Counted from the stretch's first letter, positions 15,515-24,669 are shown. The stretch is 35,587 bases of DNA from DASTPP01 sp035762175 (GCA_035762175.1 DASTPP010000330.1:1-35587), one strand, 5' to 3'. Notes: generated from the sequence alone by a model not told the origin. Numbers and translations are program-made.

Positions 15515-17836
15515 ATGAACGTTCTCGAAGCATCGCTCAGCGAAGAGGCCAAGCGCCGCTATCTCAACTACGCCCTCTCGGTCATCACGGCGCGGGCGCT
15601 GCCCGACGTGCGCGACGGGCTGAAGCCGGTGCAGCGGCGCATCTTGCTGACGATGCGCCGCGACCTGCAGCTCTTGCCCGACGCGAAGTATCGAAAGAGC
15701 GCGAAGATCGTCGGCGACGTGATGGGCAACTACCACCCGCACGGCGACGCGGCGATCTACGACGCGATGGTGCGCATGGCGCAGCCCTGGGTGATGCGCG
15801 CGCCGCTGGTCGACGGGCAGGGCAACTTCGGCTCGCCCGACGGCGACGCGGCGGCGGCCTACCGCTACACCGAGGCGAAGCTGCGGCCGCTCTCGCTCGA
15901 GCTGCTCGGCGAGCTCGAGCGGCGCACGGTCGACTGGCGGCCGAACTACGACGGCACGAAGAGCGAGCCGGTGGTGCTGCCGGCGCGCTTCCCGAACCTG
16001 CTCGTCAACGGCTCGCAGGGCATCGCGGTCGGCATGGCGACGAGCATCCCGCCGCACAACTTGAACGAGATCATCGACGCCTGCGTCGCGGTGATCGACG
16101 CGCCCGAGCCGCTCGCGGCGAAGCAGCTGCTCAAGCACGTCAAGGGGCCCGACTTCCCGACGGGCGGGCAGCTCTTGGCGACGCGCGACGAGCTCTTGCG
16201 CACGTACGAGTCGGGCTCGGGCACGCTCAAGCTGCGCGGCGACTACAAGCTCGAAGACCGGCGCGGCGGCGGCGTCGACCTGGTCATCACCTCGGTGCCC
16301 TACGCGGTCGAGCGCGGCACGCTGGTCGAGAAGATCGCCGAGGTCATCACGGGCAAGCGCCTGCCCGCGCTCGTCGACGTGCGCGACGAGTCGACCGAAG
16401 AGGTGCGCATCGTGCTCGAGCTCAAGCGCGGCACCGACCCGCAGCTCGTCATGGCCTACCTCTACAAGCACACGCCGCTGCAGGTCAGCGTGGCCGTCAA
16501 CCTGACCTGCCTCGTGCCGGCCGCGGGCGAGGGCGGCCGCCCGACCGACGAGCTGCCCCCGCAGCCCGCGCGGCTCGGGCTCGCCGCCCTGCTGCGGCAC
16601 TTCCTCGACTTCCGCATGCAGACCGTGGTGCGGCGGCTGGGCTTCGACCTCGCCCAGCTCAAGGCGCGCATCCACGTGCTCGAGGGCTTCGCCACGGTCT
16701 TCGACGCGCTCGACGAGACCATCCGCATCATCCGCAAGAGCGAGGGGCGCGCCGACGCGCACGCGAAGCTCGTCAAGCGCTTCGACCTGTCCGACGAGCA
16801 GACCGACGCCATCCTCGAGCTTAGGCTCTACCGGCTCGCGCAGCTCGAGATCCAGCTGATTCGCAAAGAGCTCGCCGAGCGGCGGGCCGAGGCGAAGAAG
16901 CTCGAGGCCCTGCTCGCGAGCGAGCCGAAGCGCTGGCAGCTCATCAAAGACGAGCTGCTCGACATCCGCCAGCGCTACGGCGACCGGCGCCGCACCAAGA
17001 TCGTCGGCTCGACCGACGAGCCCGAGTACGCGGCCGAAGACTTCATCGTCGACGAGGACGCGAACGTCATCTTGACGGCCCAGGGCTGGGTCAAGCGCGC
17101 CCGCGAGCTCAAAGACCTGTCGACCACGCGCCTGCGCGAGGGCGACCAGGTGCTCGAGGTCGTGGCCGGCTCGACCAAGGCCCCCGTCGCCTTCTTCTCG
17201 AACTACGGCACCTGCTACGTCACGCGCGTCAACGACGTGCCGCCGACCACGGGCTACGGCGACCCGGTGCAGAAGCTCTTCAAGATGGCCGACGGCGAGC
17301 GCATCGTCGCCATGCTCTCGTTCGACCCGCGCGCGCTCGAGGTGCCGCCCCCGCCCGACGAGGGCGGCGAGCCGCGGCCGCCCTTCTGCGTCGCCGTCAC
17401 GCGCCAGGGCATGGCCCTGCGCTTCTCGCTCTCGCCCCACCGCGAGCCCTCGACCCGCGCCGGCCGACGATTCGCCCGCCTCGCCGAGGGCGACGAGGTG
17501 CTCTTCGTCGGCCCCGTCGGCGAGCGCGACGGCGTCGTGCTCGCCGCGAGCGACGGGCGCGCGCTCGGCGTGATGGTGCGCGAAATACCCATTCTCGGCG
17601 GCCCCGGCAAGGGCTCGCTCGCGATTCGCCTGGCCGAGGGCGAGCGCGTCGTCGGCGCCCAGGCGCTCGGGCCCCGCGAGAGCGTCACCCTCGAGACCGA
17701 GAAGGGCAAGCTGCTCGAGTACGCCTTCAACCAGGTCGCCGGCCCCCGCGCCTGGGAGGGGGTCGCCGTCTCCAAGCAGCGCATCGCCCGCCTCGTCCTG
17801 CCCCCGCCCTCGCCCCGCTCGCTCGAGGCGAACTGA
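15515..17836 (+). CDS. parC: DNA topoisomerase IV subunit A
   Basis: 773 residues. Type IIA topoisomerase breakage-reunion subunit that decatenates chromosomes. Catalytic Tyr118 lies in AYRYTEAKL, preceded by Arg117. The winged-helix QRDR reads HPHGDAAIYDAMVRMAQ. VNGSQGIAVGMATSIPPHNLNE, the coiled-coil gate and a C-terminal beta-pinwheel follow. The gyrase-defining GyrA box (QRRGGKG-like) is absent; the matching spot reads LKDLSTTRLREGD, so this is ParC rather than GyrA. The residue equivalent to E. coli GyrA Ser83 is Ala79. parE follows after 50 bases. Confidence 0.88.
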   Translation: MNVLEASLSEEAKRRYLNYALSVITARALPDVRDGLKPVQRRILLTMRRDLQLLPDAKYRKSAKIVGDVMGNYHPHGDAAIYDAMVRMAQPWVMRAPLVDGQGNFGSPDGDAAAAYRYTEAKLRPLSLELLGELERRTVDWRPNYDGTKSEPVVLPARFPNLLVNGSQGIAVGMATSIPPHNLNEIIDACVAVIDAPEPLAAKQLLKHVKGPDFPTGGQLLATRDELLRTYESGSGTLKLRGDYKLEDRRGGGVDLVITSVPYAVERGTLVEKIAEVITGKRLPALVDVRDESTEEVRIVLELKRGTDPQLVMAYLYKHTPLQVSVAVNLTCLVPAAGEGGRPTDELPPQPARLGLAALLRHFLDFRMQTVVRRLGFDLAQLKARIHVLEGFATVFDALDETIRIIRKSEGRADAHAKLVKRFDLSDEQTDAILELRLYRLAQLEIQLIRKELAERRAEAKKLEALLASEPKRWQLIKDELLDIRQRYGDRRRTKIVGSTDEPEYAAEDFIVDEDANVILTAQGWVKRARELKDLSTTRLREGDQVLEVVAGSTKAPVAFFSNYGTCYVTRVNDVPPTTGYGDPVQKLFKMADGERIVAMLSFDPRALEVPPPPDEGGEPRPPFCVAVTRQGMALRFSLSPHREPSTRAGRRFARLAEGDEVLFVGPVGERDGVVLAASDGRALGVMVREIPILGGPGKGSLAIRLAEGERVVGAQALGPRESVTLETEKGKLLEYAFNQVAGPRAWEGVAVSKQRIARLVLPPPSPRSLEAN

Positions 17837-17886
17837 GCCCCCGAGCCCCGCCGCAACCCCCGCCCTAGCCCGAAACGCTGCCCGCC

Positions 17887-19833
17887 ATGACCACGGCCTA
17901 TACCGCAAAAGACATCGAGGTCCTCGAGGGGCTCGAGCCGGTGCGCAAGCGCCCGGCCATGTACATCGGCGACACGGGCACGCAGGGCTACCACCACCTG
18001 CTCTGGGAGATCGTCGACAACTCGACCGACGAGGCCATCAACGGCCACGCCAAGCACATCGAGGTCACCCTCGACGCCGACCGCAAGGGCGTCACCGTGC
18101 GCGACGACGGCCGCGGCATCCCCGTCGACATTCACCCCAAGTACAAGCGCCCCGCCCTCGAGCTGATTCTCTGCACCCTGCACGCGGGCGGCAAGTTCAG
18201 CGACGCCAACTACAAGGTCTCGGGCGGGTTGCACGGCGTCGGCTCGAGCGCCGTCAACGCCCTCAGCGAGCGGCTCGAGGTCACCGTCTGGCGCGAGGGG
18301 CTCGAGCACGTGCAGAAGTTCTCGCGCGGCAAGCCCGCCTCGCCCCTGAAGAAGGGCCCGAAGGTGCGCCGCCACGGCACGGCCATCTACTTTCGGCCCG
18401 ACCCCGACATCTTCGGCAAGCAGATCGCCTTCGACGCCGAGCTGATTCGCGAGCGGCTCGAGATCGTGTCGTATTTGCACGCGGGCCTGCGCATCAACTA
18501 CGTCGACGCGGCCACCGGCGACAAGGTCGAGTTTCTGCACCCGAACGGCATCGCCGACTACCTGCCCGTGCTCATCGCCCGGCGCGGCAAGGCCGTCACG
18601 CACCCCGCGCCCTTCTACGCCGCGCGCGAGATCGCGCCGAGCGGCGCGAACGGCGCGGGCCAGCACCCCTTCAAGCTCGAGGTCGCCCTCCAGTGGACGG
18701 ACGACACGACCGAGTCGGTGCGCTCGTACGTCAACGGCATCCCCACGCGCGACGGCGGCACGCACGAGAACGGCCTCGGCGCCGCCATCGTCAAGGCCGT
18801 GCGCTCCTTCATGGAGACGAAGGGCCTCGCCCCCCGCGGCCTGACCCTGACGGCCGAAGACATCCGCGAGGGCGTCGTCGCCCTGCTCTCGGTCTACGTC
18901 ACCGAGCCCCAGTTTCAGGGCCAGACCAAGAACCGCCTGAACAACCCCGAGGTCTCGGGCCAGGTCGACTCGATCGTGCGCCCCGCGCTCGAGCAGTGGC
19001 TGCTCGACAACGGCTCGATGGCCGAGCAGATCGTCGGCCGCGCCATCTTGGCCGCCCGCGCCCGCGAGGCCCGGCGCGAGGCGACCCAGTCGGTCGTGCG
19101 CAAGGGCGCCGTCAGCCACCGCCTCAACCTGCCCGGCAAGCTCGCCGACTGCTCGTCGACCAACCCCGCCGACAGCGAGCTCTTCATCGTCGAGGGCGAC
19201 AGCGCCGGGGGCTCGGCCAAGCAGGGGCGCGACAAGAACTTTCAGGCCATCTTGCCCCTGCGCGGCAAGGTGCTCAACGTCGAGCAGGCGACGGCGTCGA
19301 AGTTCTTGAACAACAAAGAGCTGCAAGACATCGTGCAGGCCCTCGGCTGCGGCCTCGGCAAAGACTCGGCCCCCGACAAGCTGCGCTACGGCAAGGTCTT
19401 CTTGCTGATGGACGCCGACAGCGACGGCTACCACATCACGACGCTCTTGCTCACCTTCTTCTACCGCCAGATGCCCTGGCTCTTGCGGGGCGGCCACATC
19501 TACCTGGCCATGCCCCCGCTCTTCCGCATCGACGCGGGCAAAGACACGCACTGGGCCATCGACGAGCGAGACCGCGACCGCATCCTCGCCAAGCTGGCCA
19601 AGAACGTGAAGCCCGACATCAGCCGCTTCAAGGGCCTCGGCGAGATGAACGCCTCCGAGCTCTGGTCGACCACCCTCGACCCGAAGAAGCGCCGCGCGAT
19701 GAAGGTCGTCATCAAGGGCGAGGTCGAGACCGACCGCATCTTCAACGAGCTGATGGGCAAAGACGCGCAGGCCCGCTTCCGCTTCATCATGGAGCAGGCG
19801 CGCGACGCCGCCGTCGACGATCTCGACGTCTGA
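17887..19833 (+). CDS. parE: DNA topoisomerase IV subunit B
   Basis: 648 residues, the ATPase partner of the preceding ParC. GHKL motifs: EIVDNSTDEA (catalytic Glu41, Asn45), VRDDGRGIPVD (Asp73) and GGLHGVGSSAVNAL. The transducer lysine lies in QTKNRLNNPEV. TOPRIM: VEGDSAGGSAKQGRDK and the metal site MDADSDGYHI, with Ser where most family members have Val. C-terminal RFKGLGEMNASELWSTTLDP is standard. At ~650 residues it lacks the large insertion of proteobacterial GyrB. Gyrase genes must lie elsewhere. It ends 17 bases before a likely separate accessory gene. Confidence 0.9.
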   Translation: MTTAYTAKDIEVLEGLEPVRKRPAMYIGDTGTQGYHHLLWEIVDNSTDEAINGHAKHIEVTLDADRKGVTVRDDGRGIPVDIHPKYKRPALELILCTLHAGGKFSDANYKVSGGLHGVGSSAVNALSERLEVTVWREGLEHVQKFSRGKPASPLKKGPKVRRHGTAIYFRPDPDIFGKQIAFDAELIRERLEIVSYLHAGLRINYVDAATGDKVEFLHPNGIADYLPVLIARRGKAVTHPAPFYAAREIAPSGANGAGQHPFKLEVALQWTDDTTESVRSYVNGIPTRDGGTHENGLGAAIVKAVRSFMETKGLAPRGLTLTAEDIREGVVALLSVYVTEPQFQGQTKNRLNNPEVSGQVDSIVRPALEQWLLDNGSMAEQIVGRAILAARAREARREATQSVVRKGAVSHRLNLPGKLADCSSTNPADSELFIVEGDSAGGSAKQGRDKNFQAILPLRGKVLNVEQATASKFLNNKELQDIVQALGCGLGKDSAPDKLRYGKVFLLMDADSDGYHITTLLLTFFYRQMPWLLRGGHIYLAMPPLFRIDAGKDTHWAIDERDRDRILAKLAKNVKPDISRFKGLGEMNASELWSTTLDPKKRRAMKVVIKGEVETDRIFNELMGKDAQARFRFIMEQARDAAVDDLDV

Positions 19834-19850
19834 AGCGCAGCCGGGGGGCC

Positions 19851-20366
19851 ATGCTGTTCGGCAGCGACGTCAAAGAAGAGCTCGGCCTCGCCTACGTCCG
19901 GGCCGTGGCCGCCCGCGCCGGCTTCTCGGTCGAAGAGACCCGAAAAGATCGCGACGGCGTCGACCTGACGATCTGCGCGCGCGGCAAGCTATCCGACGAC
20001 GCCGTGTCCAAGTCGCCGAGGCTCGAAGTCCAACTCAAGTCGACCGCCGCCCTCGGCGCGCTGCCGCCCGTCGAATTCAGCTACGAGCTCGACGCCGACG
20101 ACTACAACCACCTGGTCGGCCCACGCCTCGTGCCTCGCATATTGCTCGTCTTCGTGATGCCCAAGAGCGAGGCCCAGTGGCTCTCTTGGACGGAGGACTC
20201 GCTCGTCCTGCGCCACTCGGCCTATTGGCTCTCGCTCGCGGGCCGTGAGTCGACGACCAACATACGCTCGAAGAGCGTGAAGGTGCCGCGCGGGCACGTG
20301 TTCAACCCCGAATCGATACGCTCGCTCTTGACCCTGGTAGCCTGTCGGAGAGAGCTGCCGCCATGA
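19851..20366 (+). CDS. DUF4365-type PD-(D/E)XK nuclease-like protein
   Basis: 171 residues. The N-terminus (KEELGLAYVRAVAARAGFSVEE) and the motif DGVDLTI (Asp38) followed by RLEVQLKST (Glu59, Gln61, Lys63) match the DUF4365 family, a predicted restriction-like nuclease fold with D and E-x-Q-x-K. Later segments FSYELDADDYNHLV and PRILLVFVMP also fit. DUF4365 genes are often in variable, phage-defence-rich regions, though no biochemical role is established. Its stop overlaps the start of the next gene by four bases (ATGA), so the two are a coupled pair. It sits right after parE and could have been inserted there. Confidence 0.75.
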   Translation: MLFGSDVKEELGLAYVRAVAARAGFSVEETRKDRDGVDLTICARGKLSDDAVSKSPRLEVQLKSTAALGALPPVEFSYELDADDYNHLVGPRLVPRILLVFVMPKSEAQWLSWTEDSLVLRHSAYWLSLAGRESTTNIRSKSVKVPRGHVFNPESIRSLLTLVACRRELPP

Positions 20367-21547
20367 ACAGCAAGCTGCTCGAGCTCGGCGCGAAGGTCGA
20401 TTCTCAGGCCGCGCTCGCCTACCTCGAAGCGAAGGGGTGGCAAAAGGTGGCCTCGCCGCGGGCCGACGAGGCCATCTGTCACCTCTCCGACGAGTCAGAG
20501 GCCGAGGCCATCGTGCCCCTCGACCCCTCTCTCGTCGACTACGGTAGGGCAATGGTCAACGTGGCCCGTGAAGTCGCCTCCGTCGAGGGGCGGCCGCCCG
20601 AGTCGGTGCTCCGTGACCTGCTCCGCCCCCGCCACGACGTCGTGCGCTTCGCCCTCGAAGGCCCCATCACGCAGGCCGGCACGATCGGCCTGCTCGACGG
20701 CGCCAAGCTCGTCGGCGGCGCGAAGAAGGCCCTGCTCGCCAGCGCGTGCAGCGTCAAGAAGCCCCGCATCTACCACCCGAGGCTCGACCTCGCCGAGGCC
20801 GAGGCGTTCGTACGGTCTTGCAAGCTCGGCCAGACCGAGGTCGGCAGCTTCGTGCTCACGGTCGAGGCCCCCCTTGACGCGCGAGCGCGGCCCGCGCTGG
20901 GCAAAGAGCCCCTCGGGCGCAAGGCGGTGGCGCATTTGATGCGGGCGACGGCCTTCTTGGTCGAGGCGATTCGACAGTGGGGGCGAGATGCCACCGGGGC
21001 CGCCGCCTTCCAAACCGTGTTCGAACTCGAACCGGACCTGAGCGCCAACCTCTGCGAAGCCCTCGTCGAGATGATGCCGTCCGACGAGAGCGCCGACCTG
21101 CGCCTGCGCACCTCTTGGTCGCCCCTGCTGGCCCCCCCGGCCGATATGCCCTCGATGGTCGTCATCGACCGAAGCATGTACGAGGCCATCGAGAGCGTCG
21201 GCAACGAGCTTCGACCGAAGCATGGCGCGCAGAGCGAGCAGTTCGTCGGGCGCGTCGTCGAGCTCTCGGGCGGCCCCGACGTGAGCGGCGCGCTCGAGGG
21301 CGAGGTGGTGCTCCAGGCGCAGCACGACGACGAGCTCTTGCGGGTGCGCGTCGCGCTCGGCCCCGAAGAATATCGCCACGCCGTCCAGGCGCACCTCGCT
21401 CAGCAGTTCGTCTCCGTCCGCGGCGTCTTGCGGCGGGGCCGCCGCGTCCACCAGCTCGATAACCCCGGCGCGTTCACGATCGTCGACGACGGGCAGCCGG
21501 GCCCCGAGGGGGCCTCACGCTCAAGGCACGGGCGAGAGGTTCCCTGA
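20363..21547 (+). CDS. Unknown protein, partner of DUF4365 nuclease-like gene
   Basis: 394 residues, translationally coupled to the DUF4365 gene. The N-terminal third is helical and acidic (ADEAICHLSDESEAEAIVPL, then MVNVAREVASVEGRPPESVL). The middle has FVLTVEAPLD and LMRATAFLVEAIRQWG. The C-terminal ~120 residues look like a small beta-barrel or OB-like module: QFVGRVVELSGGPD, GEVVLQAQHDDELLRVRVAL, VSVRGVLRRGRRVHQLDNPGAF. No named family is recognised. A two-gene module of nuclease plus DNA- or ligand-binding partner is plausible but inferred. The last ~15 residues are low-complexity. Confidence 0.7.
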   Translation: MNSKLLELGAKVDSQAALAYLEAKGWQKVASPRADEAICHLSDESEAEAIVPLDPSLVDYGRAMVNVAREVASVEGRPPESVLRDLLRPRHDVVRFALEGPITQAGTIGLLDGAKLVGGAKKALLASACSVKKPRIYHPRLDLAEAEAFVRSCKLGQTEVGSFVLTVEAPLDARARPALGKEPLGRKAVAHLMRATAFLVEAIRQWGRDATGAAAFQTVFELEPDLSANLCEALVEMMPSDESADLRLRTSWSPLLAPPADMPSMVVIDRSMYEAIESVGNELRPKHGAQSEQFVGRVVELSGGPDVSGALEGEVVLQAQHDDELLRVRVALGPEEYRHAVQAHLAQQFVSVRGVLRRGRRVHQLDNPGAFTIVDDGQPGPEGASRSRHGREVP

Positions 21548-21754
21548 GCTTGTGGCCCCGCCCCCGAAGCCAGGCCCGGCGAAGACCGGGCGCGCCGCCC
21601 CCCCTTGGTTCGGCGCGCCCCCGCGCGAGGTTCGCCCTCGGTCGCTTCTGGCCTTGTTAGGCTTCGGTCTGAGTTCGAACCTTCCCCGGGGGGTCGTTCC
21701 CGACCTCCGGGCGACGTTGCAACCTCTTTTGACGTTCGTCCGGGCGTCGGGGCG

Positions 21755-21995
21755 AAGGTCGAACGCACGGGGCTCGCCTGCGAGCGTGGACAGCGCGAGG
21801 CCACGAGGCTGGTCGTGCGCGACCAGGACGAGCAGATACGCCTCTTGCACACGCTCAAGGGCAACGGCTCGCGCTTCGGCATGGCGGCGCTCGCGTCGGC
21901 CTGCCACCCCCTCGCTCGCCTCGCTGCCCGGCTGGGCCGAGAAGTTGGGCCCGCTCTCGCGCTTCGCCGCCATCGGCGGCAGCGCCTTCCGCTGA
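21755..21995 (+). pseudogene. Decayed coding remnant between DUF4365 module and sulfatase
   Basis: The stretch 21548-22075 has no convincing intact gene. Within it one frame reads VVRDQDEQIRLLHTLKGNG and on to ALASACHPLARLAARLG with good codon use. It then appears to shift frame into WAEKLGPLSRFAAIGGSAFR and a stop at 21993-21995. This looks like the C-terminal end of a lost gene with an indel. The upstream part (21600-21750) is less GC-rich and looks non-coding. Family not recognised. Confidence 0.3.
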
Positions 21996-22075
21996 GCTGG
22001 CGCGGCGCGACGTCACTGCCCCGCTTTGCCTTCGCGACCTAGACGTCACCTGGCGTTCAGGGTACCCCTGAGGTC

Positions 22076-24268
22076 ATGTCGGGTTTCACCGACGAGGCCC
22101 CCCCGTCGCGCGTCATCGCGGCCTACCGCGACCGCCCGCGGGTCGGCCTGCGCCTCGGGGTGGCGGGCCACCATCTGCTCTGGAAGAGCTTCGCCCTGCT
22201 CTTCGCGTTCTGGCTGGTGCAGGCCGCCCTGCGCGCGCTCGAGCTCGGCCGCCCGGCGCCCTACGGCAGCCCCTTGGTCGAGCGCTTCGAGTGGTACTAC
22301 TTTCACGCGCTCGCCTTCGACGCGCGCTGGGCCCTGCCCCTGCTCGCGCCCGTCCTCGCGTTCTACCTGCTCGTGCGGCCGCCGCGCGGGCGCATCGGCC
22401 GCCTCTACGCGCTGCCCTTCCGCCTCGCGTTCGCGCTGCACCTGCCGCTCGTCTTGCTCGTTTTGCTCGACCACGAGGTGATGCGCTACATGGGCGTGCA
22501 CGCCTCGCCCGACTTCGTGCGCACCTACGTCGGGGGCGAGACCGTGCGCGATCTCGGCTCGCTCGTCAGCACCGACCGGGGCGGGCCCTACCTGCCCATC
22601 GCGCTCATCTTCGCCGCGCCCGCCGCGCTCTTCGCCCTGACGCGCTGGCTCGGCCGCCGCTTCGCCGCGCGGCGCGTGCCGCCGGCCGCCCTGCTCGCCG
22701 TCGCGCTCGGCTGGCCCGCGCTCGGGCTGCCGCTGACGCGGCTCTGGGGGGGCAGCTTCCGCGAGGCGCGGCTGACGCCCGTCGTGCGGCTGTGGCTCGA
22801 CGAGGCGCGCAAGGGGCGCACGCCCCCGCTCGCGCCCGCGGCGTACGCGGCGGCGCGCGAGGCGCACCGGGCGGCGTGGCGCGAGGCGAGCGGGCGGGCG
22901 TGGGCCTTCCCCGACGAGGCGGCGCCCTTCTACCGCCTGACCGAAGAAGAGGCCTGCCGGCGCGGGCTCGCGGGCGGCGAGCGCTGCGACCGCGACGACG
23001 ACGGCGACGGGGCGCCGGCGCGCGCCGACTGCGACGACGCGCGGCCCGAGGCGCACCCCGGCGCCGCCGACCTGCCCTCGAACGGGGTCGACGAAGACTG
23101 CTCGGGGGCCGACGCTCGCCCGTGGAACGTGCTGCTCGTCATTCTCGAGACGCACCGCGCGCTCGAGGTCGGCCACCTCCAGCCCTACGGCGCGACGGGC
23201 GCCGCGACGCCGCGGCTCGACGCGCTCGCCGCCCGCGGCGCCTACTGGACGCGGCACTCGGTCAACGGGCTGCCCACCATCGACTCGTTCTTCTCGATCC
23301 ACTGCTCGCTCTATGGCATCGGCGAGGGCCACATCGCCACCTCGCACACCGTCAGCCGCTACGACTGCCTGCCCGAGGCGCTGCGCCGCCGCGGCTACGA
23401 GGCGCGCTTCTTCACCGCCGTCGCCCCCGACTGGGACAACCAGACCATCTGGCTCTCGCGCTGGTACGACGGCTACGACTACGCGCGCGAGCGGCAGACC
23501 GACCTGTCGATGATGCGGCACCTGGCCCGCTGGATGCGCGAGCACCTCGACGACCAGAGGCCCTTCTTCGTCGCGGCCATGACCAAGACGAACCACTTCC
23601 CCTTCAACGGCGCCGACGACATGACCCCCGAAGAGCGCGCGGCGACGCCCGACCGCATCGGCACGACCATGCGCTACGCCGACCGCGCCCTCGGCGAGCT
23701 GCTCGACGCGCTCGAGGGCGAAAGCTTCATGCGCCGCACCCTCGTCGTCGTGACGGGCGACCACGGCATTCACCTCGGCGAGCGCGGCGCGCACGGCGTC
23801 GGCGCCCCCCTCGGCCGCGCCGTCTCCTGGGTGCCGCTCGTCGTCGCCGGCGACCACCCGCGCCTCGCCGCCCTGCGCGGCCCGCACGACGAGCCCTCGT
23901 CGCACGTCGACCTGATGCCCACCCTGCTCGACCTGCTCGGCATCCACGACCCGACCGCGAGCGTCGGCCACTCGCTCGTCGAGCCCGCCCCCGCCGGCCG
24001 CCGCTACGCGTACATGGCCTACGCCGACGACCTCGCCCTCGAGCGCGGGGGCGCCCGCGCCCTGCTCTCGCGGCCGGGGGCCAAGCGCGCCGCGGGCGAC
24101 CAGCTCTTCGACGCGCGGGCCGACTTCCTCGAGGCGAACGACCGCGCGACGAGCCCCGAGGGCCGCGCCGAGCTCGATCGCCTGCGCCCGCTCGCCGCCT
24201 CGCTCTACGAGCTGACCCTCGACGCCGTCACCTACGACCGCGTCCTGCCCGCCACGCCGCCGAAGTAG
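22076..24268 (+). CDS. Membrane sulfatase/LTA synthase-type phosphotransferase with embedded MopE motif
   Basis: 730 residues. Four or five transmembrane helices (about 38-56, 84-101, 113-132, 171-190, 203-221) precede a sulfatase/alkaline-phosphatase-fold domain from ~348. Glu358 in LLVILETH and Thr401 in GLPTIDSFFSIHCSLY fit the metal ligand and nucleophile of LtaS-like enzymes; VVVTGDHGIHLGERG (Asp562, His563) is the second metal site. Residues 304-346 are a MopE-type Asp-rich metal-binding repeat (CDRDDDGDG, DCDD, NGVDEDCSGAD) between membrane and catalytic parts. Members transfer phosphoglycerol or phosphoethanolamine groups outside the cell membrane; the substrate here is unknown. A TACCCC element ends 8 bases before the ATG. 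Confidence 0.85.
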   Translation: MSGFTDEAPPSRVIAAYRDRPRVGLRLGVAGHHLLWKSFALLFAFWLVQAALRALELGRPAPYGSPLVERFEWYYFHALAFDARWALPLLAPVLAFYLLVRPPRGRIGRLYALPFRLAFALHLPLVLLVLLDHEVMRYMGVHASPDFVRTYVGGETVRDLGSLVSTDRGGPYLPIALIFAAPAALFALTRWLGRRFAARRVPPAALLAVALGWPALGLPLTRLWGGSFREARLTPVVRLWLDEARKGRTPPLAPAAYAAAREAHRAAWREASGRAWAFPDEAAPFYRLTEEEACRRGLAGGERCDRDDDGDGAPARADCDDARPEAHPGAADLPSNGVDEDCSGADARPWNVLLVILETHRALEVGHLQPYGATGAATPRLDALAARGAYWTRHSVNGLPTIDSFFSIHCSLYGIGEGHIATSHTVSRYDCLPEALRRRGYEARFFTAVAPDWDNQTIWLSRWYDGYDYARERQTDLSMMRHLARWMREHLDDQRPFFVAAMTKTNHFPFNGADDMTPEERAATPDRIGTTMRYADRALGELLDALEGESFMRRTLVVVTGDHGIHLGERGAHGVGAPLGRAVSWVPLVVAGDHPRLAALRGPHDEPSSHVDLMPTLLDLLGIHDPTASVGHSLVEPAPAGRRYAYMAYADDLALERGGARALLSRPGAKRAAGDQLFDARADFLEANDRATSPEGRAELDRLRPLAASLYELTLDAVTYDRVLPATPPK

Positions 24269-24312
24269 GCCCGCACCCCCCAGGCCGCCGAAGGGGGGCA
24301 CAACCTCCGGAC

Positions 24313-24645
24313 CGTGAATCGTGACGTTCGGGCGGGTTCGCGAACCGTCCACAACGTGAATCGTCACGTTTTTGGGGCTTCGGATGGCTCGAAAAGGGGT
24401 CCCTTTCGCTCGCGAAGCCCTCAAAAGTCACAAAAAATCGTGACGATTCACGCTTCGAGGGGTTCTCGGGCACAAAAAAACGTGACGATTCACGTTGTGG
24501 ACGGTTCGCGAACCCGCCCGAACGTCACGATTCACGTTGTGGACGGTTCGCGAACCCGCCCGAACGTCACGATTCACGTTTTTTGGGGCAACGCGCCCCC
24601 TCGAAACGTGACGCAACGCGCCCCCTCGAAACGTGACGATTCACG
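24313..24645. repeat. Array of dyad 14-mers in 42-bp register, with 61-bp inverted repeat
   Basis: The 14-mer CGTGACGATTCACG (CGTGA-N4-TCACG; middle base sometimes C) or its reverse complement occurs at 24313, 24355, 24439, 24481, 24523, 24565 and 24632, with a broken copy at 24607. Spacing is exactly 42 bp, with one empty slot at 24397. The last complete copy is displaced by a 25-bp direct duplication (24588-24612, 24613-24637). The same 28-bp spacer, with a central GTTCGCGAAC palindrome, fills three slots in both orientations. 24313-24373 is a perfect inverted repeat of 24476-24536, with a nested 8-bp stem (24375-24382 with 24413-24420). It lies between two convergent genes. Confidence 0.9.
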
Positions 24646-24669
24646 TTCTGGGGCGGCGCCGCGCCCCGC

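Noticed and set aside
15461..17908. 815-residue open frame antisense to parC
   Set aside because: It is the shadow of a high-GC gene; the composition is Arg/Ala/Leu/Val-rich without family motifs, while the plus frame is clear ParC.
21660..21690. tRNA T-arm-like GAGTTCGAACC
   Set aside because: The flanking bases do not form the T stem, and no acceptor or anticodon arm can be drawn around it.
22046..24424. 792-residue antisense frame over the sulfatase
   Set aside because: Same reason: mirror frame of GC-rich codons with no motifs.
24313..24645. CRISPR array
   Set aside because: Repeats are only 14 bp, occur in both orientations, and the 28-bp spacers are largely identical to each other; no cas genes are nearby.
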